Shown here: one piece after another, positions 25,976 through 34,314 of the stretch
Numbering within the stretch: position 1 is the stretch's first letter
Layout: each line of letters begins with the position of its first letter
Source: Candidatus Zixiibacteriota bacterium
GTDB lineage: Bacteria > Zixibacteria > MSB-5A5 > GN15 > FEB-12
DNA length: 64,000 nt
Direction of reading: 5' to 3'
Assembly: GCA_022571845.1 (NCBI GenBank)
Contig: JACZXB010000004.1
Span: 1 to 64,000 of the forward strand
The notes under the pieces: model-generated
Told to the model about the DNA's origin: nothing
The model's input: only the letters and a program-made list of their open reading frames with translations
Database searches by the model: none
Translations under genes and position numbers: made by a program

Positions 25976-28594
25976 ATGTCAAATATGGTTCCAAAGTGCT
26001 TATTAATGGTCTTCTTGTCTATTGTCTTCCCGGGGGCTGACAAGGCTAAGGCCCAATGGATAATCCCAAGAAATGCCTGGGAACTTCCTGTTCCCTGTGT
26101 TTCGGCCCATGACGTAGGTAAATTCGTATTGGGTATATCCAACAAAGGCTATTTCGGAAATGGCGTAAATCCTAACTATTATGACTGCCTGGTGGGAAGT
26201 AAGCATATACACGGGAGTGAATACCCGGCCAGGTCGGGCATAGAATTCGTAAGATACGGCTCAATTTGGGTAGGAGGCATTCTGGGACAGGACACGCTCG
26301 TAACAGAAGGTTTCTATAGCTATTTTTTTGAGACGGAGTCTCATAATCACCCTCCTTTATCAGAGTTTAATCCGGACGATCTTCCATTAGTGGGGCTTCA
26401 AAGAAAATCAAGCATGAGGGGTTCATCATATTATGATGAGGATGCTGTCTCCGAGCAGGATGTGATTGCTGTTTATACTGATACCATCGTGGTAGACGTA
26501 AATATGATTCACTTTCACCACGGTTACAGAGACACTTTAGACTTTCGCTTACATCAACCACTTTTTATTGAAGTAACCCAGCGTTCGTATGCCTGGTCGT
26601 TGTCCTATGCAGAAGACCTGGTACTATTTGATCTGTCTATTACCAATATAGGAGAGCAATCAATTCGGAATTTTAGTGTTGGCCTAAATTTTTACGTAGA
26701 AGCAGGCTATCGTCCTGATACTCCGAATAGTCGGCGAGGCCTTGATAATATGACAGGCTTTGTTAGACATTTCCGAGCCGAAAGCGAATGCGAGTTTCTT
26801 GATACTTTTAATCTGATGTGGATGGCTGATAATGACGGCGACCCCATAAACGGTAGTTTTACCGAACAGCCCTTGCCCAACAGTATGGGAATTCTTACCA
26901 AATCAGTCAAGGATGTACTGGGAGTTTCTTTTATCTCTCTGCCAAATGAAAAAGAAGTTGGTTTTAACTGGTGGACATTCATTCCCGATATTGGACCAAC
27001 AATGCGCGGAAACCTGCGCAATTTTATAACCGGCGGCAGCGGCCAGCCGTTAGGGGACAGAAATAAATTCTTCCTGATGAGCAACGGTGAAGTAGACTAC
27101 GAAACCGCCCATGCCAAAAAGATAACTCCCTACAATTTGAATTGGATTTTTCCCGACCAGTCCTGGGCGGCAGATGTGGCAGACGGGGCTCCGTTTTTAC
27201 AATGTTTACTTTCTTTTAGTGATGGGTTCGTGACTCCAGGCGGTAGTTTCAAAGTAGCCTTTGCCGTAACTATGGGCGAAAACTTTCATACTACACCCGT
27301 TAATCTAAAAAACCTTCCTGATGACCCCGATGCCTACTACGCCAATCTTGATTTTTCTGATTTGGTCAAAAACGCCCAATGGGCCAGATGGATATATGAT
27401 AACCCCGGAATTGATACTGACAACGATGGCTACGCCGGAGAGTTTCGGGTCTGCGTTTTTGATTCTGTGCTCGATGCTAATTCTAACTGGATTGCAACCG
27501 TTGCCGAGACTACCTGGTACAAAGGTGACGGCGTGCCGGATTGGCGGGCCGCTCTACCACCGCCGGCACCAAAGATGTGGGTTAAACCGACTTTCAAAGG
27601 AATAAATATCAGATTTAACGGGCAGGAGTCGGAGACTACGCCGGATATCTTTACCAAGTTATTAGATTTTGAAGGGTATAAAATATATATCGCCCGCGAT
27701 GACCGCGAGACAAGTTATTCGTTTATCGCATCGTATGATATTGAAAACTATGACAAATATGTTTGGAATTATGAGAAGCAGCCTTTTGCAGACTGGGAGA
27801 TTCTCGACTTTCCCATGACATTAAAACAGATCCGATGTGCCTATGCCGACAGCTGCAACGATAGTCTGTTCGATATTTTCAAATACCGGCCGAGCTTTCC
27901 ATTCTCTCATCCGAACTACCCTGAATCACTCTTCTACTTTGTCAAACATGAAGACAATGTTTCAGAGTTCGGAGTTACCACTCCTATAACAAAAAGATTC
28001 CCCAATGCCCCCGACCCACGGAGACTTCCGGCAGATTCGATCACCGCCGACTTTTACACCACTGACGGCTATCTGAAGTTCTTTGAGTACGAGTTTACCA
28101 TCGAAAATATAATTCCGACTGTGGCCTATTACGTCAGCGTGACAGCAATTGATTTTGGCTGGCCAAAGTCAGGACTTGAGCCATTGGAAACATCTATTAC
28201 AGAGAATGCCCAACAAGTTTATGCGAAAATAGTTGACCCGGCAGTCGGCGCGGACAGCTTGCAAATAGTTGTCTACCCTAATCCCTATCGCATAGATGCA
28301 AATTACCGCGCTCGTGGCTTCGAAGGCTTAAATCAGGATGACCGCTGGAGCGAACGAGTAAGAAGAATTCATTTTGCTAATATACCGCCCAAGTGCACTA
28401 TCAGCATTTTTTCACTCGATGGCGACTTGGTCAGAGAGATTCGTCATGACAAAGACCCCAGCGACCCGACCGCCAGACATGCCGAATGGGGGCTGATCAG
28501 CCGCAATGGTTTGAGAGTAGTCTCCGGCTTGTACTACTGGGTGGTCGAGTCCGACAGCCGGACGGAGATAGGAAAACTGGTAATTATTTTGTGA
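25976..28594 (+). CDS. Large secreted protein with FlgD-like C-terminal domain
   Basis: About 872 residues. The N-terminus is a signal peptide (LLMVFLSIVFPG...KAQW). No enzyme family is recognised. The body is rich in aromatic and Asp residues, with repeated YYD/WWT turns typical of FCB surface proteins. Near the end, LQIVVYPNPYRIDANYRARG and ISIFSLDGDLVREIRHD...GLYYWVVESDSRTEIGKLVI form a FlgD-Ig/Por-secretion-like C-terminal domain, used for surface export in FCB bacteria. The start is unsure: TTG 25970, ATG 25976 and ATG 25985 are in frame and none has a good RBS. The gene is bordered by repeats on both sides. Confidence 0.8.
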   Translation: MSNMVPKCLLMVFLSIVFPGADKAKAQWIIPRNAWELPVPCVSAHDVGKFVLGISNKGYFGNGVNPNYYDCLVGSKHIHGSEYPARSGIEFVRYGSIWVGGILGQDTLVTEGFYSYFFETESHNHPPLSEFNPDDLPLVGLQRKSSMRGSSYYDEDAVSEQDVIAVYTDTIVVDVNMIHFHHGYRDTLDFRLHQPLFIEVTQRSYAWSLSYAEDLVLFDLSITNIGEQSIRNFSVGLNFYVEAGYRPDTPNSRRGLDNMTGFVRHFRAESECEFLDTFNLMWMADNDGDPINGSFTEQPLPNSMGILTKSVKDVLGVSFISLPNEKEVGFNWWTFIPDIGPTMRGNLRNFITGGSGQPLGDRNKFFLMSNGEVDYETAHAKKITPYNLNWIFPDQSWAADVADGAPFLQCLLSFSDGFVTPGGSFKVAFAVTMGENFHTTPVNLKNLPDDPDAYYANLDFSDLVKNAQWARWIYDNPGIDTDNDGYAGEFRVCVFDSVLDANSNWIATVAETTWYKGDGVPDWRAALPPPAPKMWVKPTFKGINIRFNGQESETTPDIFTKLLDFEGYKIYIARDDRETSYSFIASYDIENYDKYVWNYEKQPFADWEILDFPMTLKQIRCAYADSCNDSLFDIFKYRPSFPFSHPNYPESLFYFVKHEDNVSEFGVTTPITKRFPNAPDPRRLPADSITADFYTTDGYLKFFEYEFTIENIIPTVAYYVSVTAIDFGWPKSGLEPLETSITENAQQVYAKIVDPAVGADSLQIVVYPNPYRIDANYRARGFEGLNQDDRWSERVRRIHFANIPPKCTISIFSLDGDLVREIRHDKDPSDPTARHAEWGLISRNGLRVVSGLYYWVVESDSRTEIGKLVIIL

Positions 28595-28595
28595 T

Positions 28596-28644
28596 GTGAC
28601 CCTTCGACTCCCGAGACTGCGCTCGGGACTATAGTCAGGGTGAC
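28596..28644 (-). repeat. Palindromic repeat family B
   Basis: GTGACCCTTCGACTCCCGAG...CTCGGGACTATAGTCAGGGTGAC. It starts 1 nt after the stop codon of the large secreted protein and may serve as its transcript-end hairpin. Confidence 0.8.
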
Positions 28645-28655
28645 GGGTGTGGCTC

Positions 28656-28840
28656 TTGTAGGTCAGGAGTCTTGTACTCCTGACTTCGCGTCAGGACCAC
28701 GCCCAAGAGGCGGGTCCTGACCTACAGGAACTTTTGTGGTTGAAACGTCAGGACCGCGCCAAGGAGGCGGGTCCTGACCTACAGGAACTTTGTGGTTGAA
28801 GCGTCAGGACCACGCCAAGGAGGCGGGTCCTGACCTACAG
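28656..28840 (+). repeat. Family D array: one inverted repeat plus three tandem units
   Basis: It begins with the GTCAGGAGT/ACTCCTGAC hairpin (28662-28684). Three tandem copies follow of a 56-57 nt unit starting CGTCAGGACC at 28689, 28746 and 28802. Each unit is itself a palindrome, GTCAGGACC...GGTCCTGAC, with loop ACGCCAAGGAGGC and spacer CTACAGGAACTTTGTGGTTG. The units differ at only a few positions. Confidence 0.9.
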
Positions 28841-28860
28841 GGGACTCTAAATACAAAACT

Positions 28861-30360
28861 CTACTTTTTCGATCTTATCGACTGCAGCCAGTTTTTTATT
28901 TCTTCAGCGGCAATTTCCCGGCCACCAATACCAACCGCCAGAGCTACTGCCACAGCAAGAGTGCCTACTATCAAGCCAAAGGCCATACTGATAATTTCAT
29001 TGGCAAGACCCATTTGACGCAGCGCCATGGCGCTGGTTAAAACCAGGATTGCAATCCGGGCGAATAGTGCAAGTATACCGGCATGCGCCATCTGGCTGGC
29101 GATCAAGGACCTAGCCACCAGATTGGCTAAAAAGAGACCAACTCCAAAAATTATCAGGCCGAGTATAACCTGTCCGCCAAAGACCAGAAAACGCGAGAGC
29201 AGATCTGCCGCCCAGTCAAATTCCATTAAGCCCGCGGCTTCGGTAGCAGCAAAAAGCATGATGGCTAGTAGCGAGATGCCGCCGACAATTTCGGATGGGG
29301 TGCGTTTCATATTAGCTGTTTCTTTGACCAGTCCTAAGCGCCTCAGAACCCCGTCAAATCCAGCTCCCGACAAAACTCTGGTGATGAGTCCTGCCACGAC
29401 TTTTGCCACTACGTAAGCGATCACCAGGACTACTAGGGCTGCAAATATCGCAGGCACCGCACCCAGAAAGGCATCAAGCATATTACTGGCTGGGGCAGTT
29501 ATGGCATCTAACTTAAGAACATTAAGTGCTGCAATCAGGACCGGAATGAAAACCATCACATAAACAATTAGTCCGATAAAGCCCGACAATTGCTGTTTTC
29601 CGGTAAATGCGCTCAGTCCTGCTTTCTTGCCGATATTATCGGCACCGACTGAGATGAGCAGGTTAGTGACAACCCGCTGCAGTACCCGTGCTACGAACCA
29701 ACCGACAAGAAGTATAAGTCCGGCAGCAAATAGATTTGGCAGAATTCCCAGGACTTTGCCCAGCATCCCCCGCACAGGTTCCAAAAGTCCTTGTAATCCC
29801 ATGGCGTCAAGTACTCCCGGTAAAAACAGCAGGAAAACCAGCCAGTAGACTGCTTCAGCCAGCGACTTGGTCAGCGGCACCCGGCGATCCTCTTCAAGAT
29901 CAGTTTTAGCTACCAGTCTCTCTTCAATTTTACTGGCAGTCATAGCCCTGATAACTACAAACCTCAAAAGAGTTGCAACTATCCAGGCAACTACCAGCAG
30001 CATAGCAGCGCCGAAAACGCGCGGAGCATACTGGAAAACCTGGTTTAAGAGTTCATTAAGTGGTACCGTAATAAGTGTAAGTTCGAGCACCTGGAAAAAG
30101 CCAATCAAGACAAACAGCATCACCAGCCAAAAAACAGTCCTGGCCACCCACCTTTCGAGCTTGATCGAATCGGTTACTTCCTCGCCCGATATCCAGGTAG
30201 CCATCTTATTGCCTATGTTTGTCTTTCTGAGGCTTCTGCCAACCAGGCCGGAAAATATCCGGGCAACCAGCCAGCCGATTATCAGAATTGCCAGGGCTGC
30301 TAGTAGTACCGGAATATACCCCCCTATCAGCTGCTGCATCTGTTCCCATATTTCCTGCAT
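28861..30360 (-). CDS. TM-helix-repeat membrane protein, mechanosensitive-channel-like
   Basis: A ~499-residue integral membrane protein built of repeated units of the conserved TM-helix family (PF05552-type, as in CmpX). The recurring pattern is LLILLVGWFVARVLQRVVTNLL, LVVAWIVATLLRFVVIRAM, LVIAYVVAKVVAGLITRVL. Roughly 11-12 membrane segments occur in 4-5 repeats. Such proteins resemble MscS-type channels without the cytoplasmic cage, and function is not proven. The ATG at 30360 is preceded by AAGGAGGGTG at good spacing; the GTG two codons upstream lies too close to it. Confidence 0.85.
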   Translation of the reverse strand: MQEIWEQMQQLIGGYIPVLLAALAILIIGWLVARIFSGLVGRSLRKTNIGNKMATWISGEEVTDSIKLERWVARTVFWLVMLFVLIGFFQVLELTLITVPLNELLNQVFQYAPRVFGAAMLLVVAWIVATLLRFVVIRAMTASKIEERLVAKTDLEEDRRVPLTKSLAEAVYWLVFLLFLPGVLDAMGLQGLLEPVRGMLGKVLGILPNLFAAGLILLVGWFVARVLQRVVTNLLISVGADNIGKKAGLSAFTGKQQLSGFIGLIVYVMVFIPVLIAALNVLKLDAITAPASNMLDAFLGAVPAIFAALVVLVIAYVVAKVVAGLITRVLSGAGFDGVLRRLGLVKETANMKRTPSEIVGGISLLAIMLFAATEAAGLMEFDWAADLLSRFLVFGGQVILGLIIFGVGLFLANLVARSLIASQMAHAGILALFARIAILVLTSAMALRQMGLANEIISMAFGLIVGTLAVAVALAVGIGGREIAAEEIKNWLQSIRSKK

Positions 30361-30567
30361 AATCACCCTCCTTGGTGTTGTCAGTTAGATTTCCATTTAT
30401 ATTTTATATTATAATTACCTAAACCTGAAAATGTACATCAACAAACATTTTTGGGGGAAGGTGGGTCAGTTCAAAATAATAGGGAGGTGAGTCAGCGTAA
30501 GTGCCACCTACTTCTTGAGATTTACCCAAATTAGGCTAAGACCTAAACCATTTTACTATAGAATAAT

Positions 30568-30590
30568 TACCCTTTTACCGATAAAGGGTA
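30568..30590. promoter_or_regulatory. Inverted repeat, likely HigA operator
   Basis: TACCCTT (30568-30574) and AAGGGTA (30584-30590) form a dyad that abuts the -35 hexamer of the toxin-antitoxin promoter. This is the expected place for autorepression by the HTH antitoxin. Confidence 0.6.
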
Positions 30591-30619
30591 TTTACAAAAA
30601 GGAACAATTTAGCTATACT
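30591..30619 (+). promoter_or_regulatory. Promoter of the higB-higA operon
   Basis: TTTACA (30591-30596) and TATACT (30614-30619) are separated by 17 nt. The predicted transcription start (about 30625-30628) is only a few bases from the ATG at 30630, and no RBS is present. The message would be leaderless or nearly so. Confidence 0.65.
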
Positions 30620-30629
30620 CTCGTTATAA

Positions 30630-30935
30630 ATGGATATAGAGTTTAGTCATCCAGACTTAAAGCGGCTCGCCTTTGAGGCCGATTTCTTGGCGGGCCACGA
30701 ACCGGGAATAGTCAGAAAGTACCGAAAAATAATGGTCTATATGCAGGCGATGGAAAATCGGACATCTCTTTACGATTGGAAAGGTCTACACTGCAAAAAA
30801 CTTAAGGGAGACCGCAAAGGGCAATACTCCGTAATGATAAATGACCAATGGAGAGTAATTTTTACGATTCGTAAAGATGGGAATAACAAAAAGGAAGTAA
30901 TTGTAATATTAGGAATAGAGGACTATCACAAATGA
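30630..30935 (+). CDS. HigB-family type II toxin
   Basis: A 101-residue RelE/ParE-fold ribosome-dependent mRNA interferase of the HigB type. Visible features are YDWKGLHCKKLKGDRKGQYSVMINDQWRVIFTI, where the basic Lys/Arg cluster and the WRVIF strand are typical, and the C-terminal VILGIEDYHK. The stop overlaps the antitoxin ATG by 4 nt (30932-30935). It is unusually ordered toxin-first, as in other higBA loci. The start codon is supported only by the promoter position, because no RBS is seen. Confidence 0.9.
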   Translation: MDIEFSHPDLKRLAFEADFLAGHEPGIVRKYRKIMVYMQAMENRTSLYDWKGLHCKKLKGDRKGQYSVMINDQWRVIFTIRKDGNNKKEVIVILGIEDYHK

Positions 30936-32086
30936 CAACAAACATTGTACCCGAGCCATTCCCACCAGGCGAGTTCATTCAGGCAGAGCTTGAAGCTCGT
31001 GATTGGAAACAGGTAGATTTGGCAGAAATTATGGGCGTTTCAAATAAGGTTGTAAGCCAGCTTGTACAAAATAAAATCCGGGTCACTACAAAGAGAGCCC
31101 AACAGTTGGCTACGGCATTCAATAGCAAACCCGAAGAATGGCTAAAAATTCAAATGCTATATGATTTGGCTAAATCAAAACTCCCACCTGACGAAAGAAG
31201 CAAAAGAAAGTCACGGCTATGGCAACTTGCGCCAATTACACAAATGATTAAAAGGGGCTGGTTAGTAGAGACAGAAAATATCGATTTTTTAGAAGGTCAA
31301 TTCAAGCAATTCTATAAGAAGAATGATCTAACTTCAGACATTAAACTGGATTTTGCGCCTCGTAAATCAACTGATGATACCGGCCTCACAAAAGAACAAC
31401 AAGCGTGGTTTCAGAGAGCTTTGAATCTTGCTGAGGCAATGCAGATTAAAACAGCGTATTCGCCCAGCAAATCATCTTGGAGTAATTTTTATAAGGAAAT
31501 TGCGAAACTGTTCACCGAACCTGAGGAAATTAGACACATACCCAAAGTTTTAATGAAGTATGGGATACGCCTGATAATCGTAGAACACCTTCCCAGTTCA
31601 AAAATAGACGGCATTTGCTTTTGGCTTAACAGGAAAAGCCCGGCCATAGCACTATCATTAAGGTATAATCGCATAGATTGGTTCTGGTTTACATTATGTC
31701 ATGAATTGGCACACGTGCATTATGGAGACGGTATAGATAGTAAAGTCAGTTTAGATGTGGAATTAGTAGGTTCCGGAGCACAGCCAACAAAAGATAAGGG
31801 AAAAGAAGAAAGACGTGCAGATGAATTTGCAGCAAACTTTTTGGTCAACCAAGATTTATTAAAGAACTTCTACACACGAAAAGCCAGAACAATATCAAAC
31901 GCTGATATAGCAAATTTTGCTGATCGTGTTGGAGTTCATCCGGGAATAATTGCTGGGCAATTACAGCACAAAGGGAAAATAGCTTATAGTCAAGGAAGGA
32001 ATATGTTAGTGCAAGTCAGAAATATAATAATCGAAACAGCCTTAACTGATGGTTGGGGTCAAGTCGTTACAATTCAGGAGGAATGA
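30932..32086 (+). CDS. HigA antitoxin fused to ImmA/IrrE-type metallopeptidase
   Basis: 384 residues with two domains. Residues ~8-75 are a HigA/XRE helix-turn-helix (PPGEFIQAELEARDWKQVDL, VSNKVVSQLVQNK, AFNSKPEEWLKIQ) that should bind the operator and neutralise HigB. Residues ~200-330 form an ImmA/IrrE (peptidase M78-like) domain with zinc motif HELAH at 257-261 and ERRADEFAANFLV carrying the third ligand. In known systems such proteases cleave a repressor, so self-contained control of antitoxin activity is a reasonable inference. It overlaps higB by 4 nt, and the next gene starts 5 nt later. Confidence 0.88.
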   Translation: MTTNIVPEPFPPGEFIQAELEARDWKQVDLAEIMGVSNKVVSQLVQNKIRVTTKRAQQLATAFNSKPEEWLKIQMLYDLAKSKLPPDERSKRKSRLWQLAPITQMIKRGWLVETENIDFLEGQFKQFYKKNDLTSDIKLDFAPRKSTDDTGLTKEQQAWFQRALNLAEAMQIKTAYSPSKSSWSNFYKEIAKLFTEPEEIRHIPKVLMKYGIRLIIVEHLPSSKIDGICFWLNRKSPAIALSLRYNRIDWFWFTLCHELAHVHYGDGIDSKVSLDVELVGSGAQPTKDKGKEERRADEFAANFLVNQDLLKNFYTRKARTISNADIANFADRVGVHPGIIAGQLQHKGKIAYSQGRNMLVQVRNIIIETALTDGWGQVVTIQEE

Positions 32087-32090
32087 AACA

Positions 32091-32651
32091 GTGAATTACA
32101 GCAAGCAAATGCAAAGGATTGTCCGCCACTTTGAAGAAGAGACGGGAAAATCTTCTTACTCAGCTAAAGAGGTTGCGCGATGGGCGATTGAAAATGATGA
32201 ATGGGTCGCCCAACCCGAAATGCTCATAGGGCGATGTGCAGAAGAAGTAGCGAAAGCATTACGAGAAGAATATGTAACAGACCCGCAAGGTAGAAGAGCC
32301 AGAGTAAAACACTCGGCATTAATTAAACAAGAGGGACAACAATTAAAGATTTCCATTTGGTTTGATAGCCGTAGAGCCACCCACGACCAAATGGAACTTT
32401 CTTTTCAGCAACGGCCCAAAGGTGTTGTAAGCGATTGTCGGCAACTCAAGACAGATGTAGATAGCTATAATGACAATTACAATAATGGAGAGCAGATTAA
32501 AATTGTCTTTGATTTTACTACGGACTTGTTAGAGGCTGAAATGGCAAATTCAAAGAAGAAGATTTCCACGAACCAGTCTCAGTCGTCTTCTCGGAAATTT
32601 TCTGACGTCGTTCGGCGATCAGGTTCTTCGCACGTTCCTTCCCGCCCTTAA
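32091..32651 (+). CDS. Third gene of the toxin-antitoxin operon, unknown function
   Basis: GTG at 32091 with AGGAGG at 32076-32081 is the best start (186 residues); the longer reading to 32049 overlaps the antitoxin gene. It matches, in my recollection, a family of small proteins found beside HTH-ImmA genes, with blocks EEETGKSSYSAKEVARWAI, KISIWFDSRRATHDQMELSF and QRPKGVVSDCRQLKTDVDSY, ending at IVFDFTTDLLE. The last ~35 residues (rich in Ser/Lys) look like a non-homologous extension; they overlap the antisense small gene at 32518-32789. Biochemical function is unknown. Confidence 0.7.
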   Translation: MNYSKQMQRIVRHFEEETGKSSYSAKEVARWAIENDEWVAQPEMLIGRCAEEVAKALREEYVTDPQGRRARVKHSALIKQEGQQLKISIWFDSRRATHDQMELSFQQRPKGVVSDCRQLKTDVDSYNDNYNNGEQIKIVFDFTTDLLEAEMANSKKKISTNQSQSSSRKFSDVVRRSGSSHVPSRP

Positions 32652-32789
32652 GACCACCTAATCGTCCTGATTTTACGGCTGTGGGGCCTCATTGGGGTCA
32701 ATTTCTTGAAGGGCTTCTTCACCAGTAGCCTTTTCGACTATATCTATCGCAAGAACGTTGCTATCCTTTTTCCCCTTCTTTTTTGGCAT
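32518..32789 (-). pseudogene. Small basic GRLGGLKGGKERA-type protein, frameshifted
   Basis: ATG at 32789 gives a Lys-rich start (MPKKKGKKDSNVLAIDIVE). The frame then stops in a premature TAA just after the GGGG (plus strand) at 32683-32686. Adding one base to that run restores PNEAPTAVKSGRLGGLKGGKERAKNLIAERRQKISEK, split here as PNEAP and GRLGGLKGGKERA. This is the hallmark of a widespread family of ~60-residue basic proteins often near HTH/ImmA genes. The 3' part lies antisense to the third operon gene. One-base loss in a homopolymer: pseudogene or sequencing error. Confidence 0.7.
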
Positions 32790-33118
32790 AACAGGATCTG
32801 CTATTTTGTCAAATTGTGCAGGCTCACAAATTTTTCCACTTGGGCCACTACCACATTTTTTGGGCAAAATTAACGAAATTCTGCATTTGGAGGCTGGCCA
32901 TAGCCGCCATGTCAATTCTAATTCTTGGATAATTTCAAAAATTCGTTATATTTGGAAACCAAAATGAACGATGATTCTATATTATCTGAAGATGTCAGCG
33001 ACAGTCCGCCAGGGACTGGCCTAGCGGCATGTTTGGTAACTTATCCTGAAGCAATGTCAATCGGCAATAATCAAGCCAAAGCAATTTTCTGCTTGAAAGC
33101 GAGGTAATAAAACTCAAA

Positions 33119-34186
33119 ATGATAGAGTTAATTATAATTGTAACAGCGGTGATAATAGTCTCTGCTCTCTGTTCGGTGATGGAAGCAATCCTCTATGCCG
33201 TACCGCTGAGCCATATCGAGGCGATGGTAGAGCAGGGCAAGAAAAGCGCCAAGATACTGCAAAAACTAAGACAGCGTATAGATCAGCCGATTACCGCTAT
33301 CTTAACACTAAACACTTTCGCCAATACAGCCGGTGCAGCTTTTGCCGGCGCTGTCGCAGCCAGAGTTCTGGGAAACGTCTGGATGGGTCTGTTCTTGGGG
33401 ATTCTGACTCTGGGGATTTTACTTCTTTCAGAAATTATCCCGAAAACAATCGGGGTGGTTTATTCGCGACAGTTGTCAGCTGTCATCGCCCGGCCATTGC
33501 TGGTCTTAGTCTGGGTTTTAAAACCTTTCGTCTGGCTGGCGAGCCTTATGACAGCGGTTATCGCCCGAGGTTCGGAGCATGAAAAAATCTCACAGGAAGA
33601 AATAATTGTAATGGCAAGAATGAGCCTGCGCAAAGGCGAAATTGACACTTCAGAAATGCAGGTCATCCAGAATATACTATCCTTGGAAGATAAAACAGTA
33701 GAAACGGTGATGACTCCCCGAACCGTTGTCTTTGTTCTGGGAGCCAAAAAGACTGTAAAAGAAGCCCAGTCCCGTAAAGAGATTCTGACACATAGCCGGA
33801 TTCCTGTCTTTTTCGACAATAGTGAAGATATTGAAGGCATAGTCCACCGCCGTGATATTTTGAACGCTGTTGCAAAAGATGAAATTCACATAAAGCTTGA
33901 GGAGCTGATGAAACCGGTGCACTTCGTTCTTGAAAAAGACCGCCTTGACAAAGTGCTCCAGTTGTTCCTGGACAGGTCAGAGCATCTGTTCATTGTCATT
34001 GACGAGTTTGGCGGACTGGCCGGTGTGATAACTCTGGAGGATGTGCTCGAGGAGATTCTTGGCCAGGAGATTGTAGATGAATTTGACGAAGTGACCGATA
34101 TGCGCGAATTGGCACAGCGCCGGCGTCAGGAACTGATTCACAAAGCGCAAAACCTGCCCCCGATAAGAAGAGATCGCAGAAAGTAG
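33119..34186 (+). CDS. CNNM/DUF21 membrane protein with CBS pair
   Basis: A 355-residue protein. The N-terminal ~180 residues form the CNNM (DUF21) transmembrane domain with 3-4 helices and motifs LNTFANTAGAAFAG and LLLSEIIPKTIG. Two CBS domains follow (~195-320: VMTPRTVVFVL, HSRIPVF, FGGLAGVITLEDVLEEILG). It lacks the C-terminal CorC/HlyC transporter-associated domain of longer homologues and ends in a basic tail. The family (CorC/YrkA/CNNM) is linked to magnesium or cobalt homeostasis; transport direction is not decided by sequence. Confidence 0.9.
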   Translation: MIELIIIVTAVIIVSALCSVMEAILYAVPLSHIEAMVEQGKKSAKILQKLRQRIDQPITAILTLNTFANTAGAAFAGAVAARVLGNVWMGLFLGILTLGILLLSEIIPKTIGVVYSRQLSAVIARPLLVLVWVLKPFVWLASLMTAVIARGSEHEKISQEEIIVMARMSLRKGEIDTSEMQVIQNILSLEDKTVETVMTPRTVVFVLGAKKTVKEAQSRKEILTHSRIPVFFDNSEDIEGIVHRRDILNAVAKDEIHIKLEELMKPVHFVLEKDRLDKVLQLFLDRSEHLFIVIDEFGGLAGVITLEDVLEEILGQEIVDEFDEVTDMRELAQRRRQELIHKAQNLPPIRRDRRK

Positions 34187-34314
34187 TAAAAAAGGCTGTT
34201 TTTCCCATAAAATTTATGGCTAAAAAACACAAAAATAGGTATGATATTTATATGCAAAATTGATAACTCGCCTAAACTAAAACTGTCAACTCACTTCTAT
34301 TTTAAAGGAGTAGT

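Noticed and set aside
28689-28840. CRISPR array
   Set aside because: The units are self-complementary tandem repeats without unique spacers, and there are only three.
32964-33107. Small plus-strand frame MNDDSILSEDVSDSP
   Set aside because: Could be a short acidic peptide, but no RBS or family could be shown. It lies in the degraded stretch after the antisense small gene.
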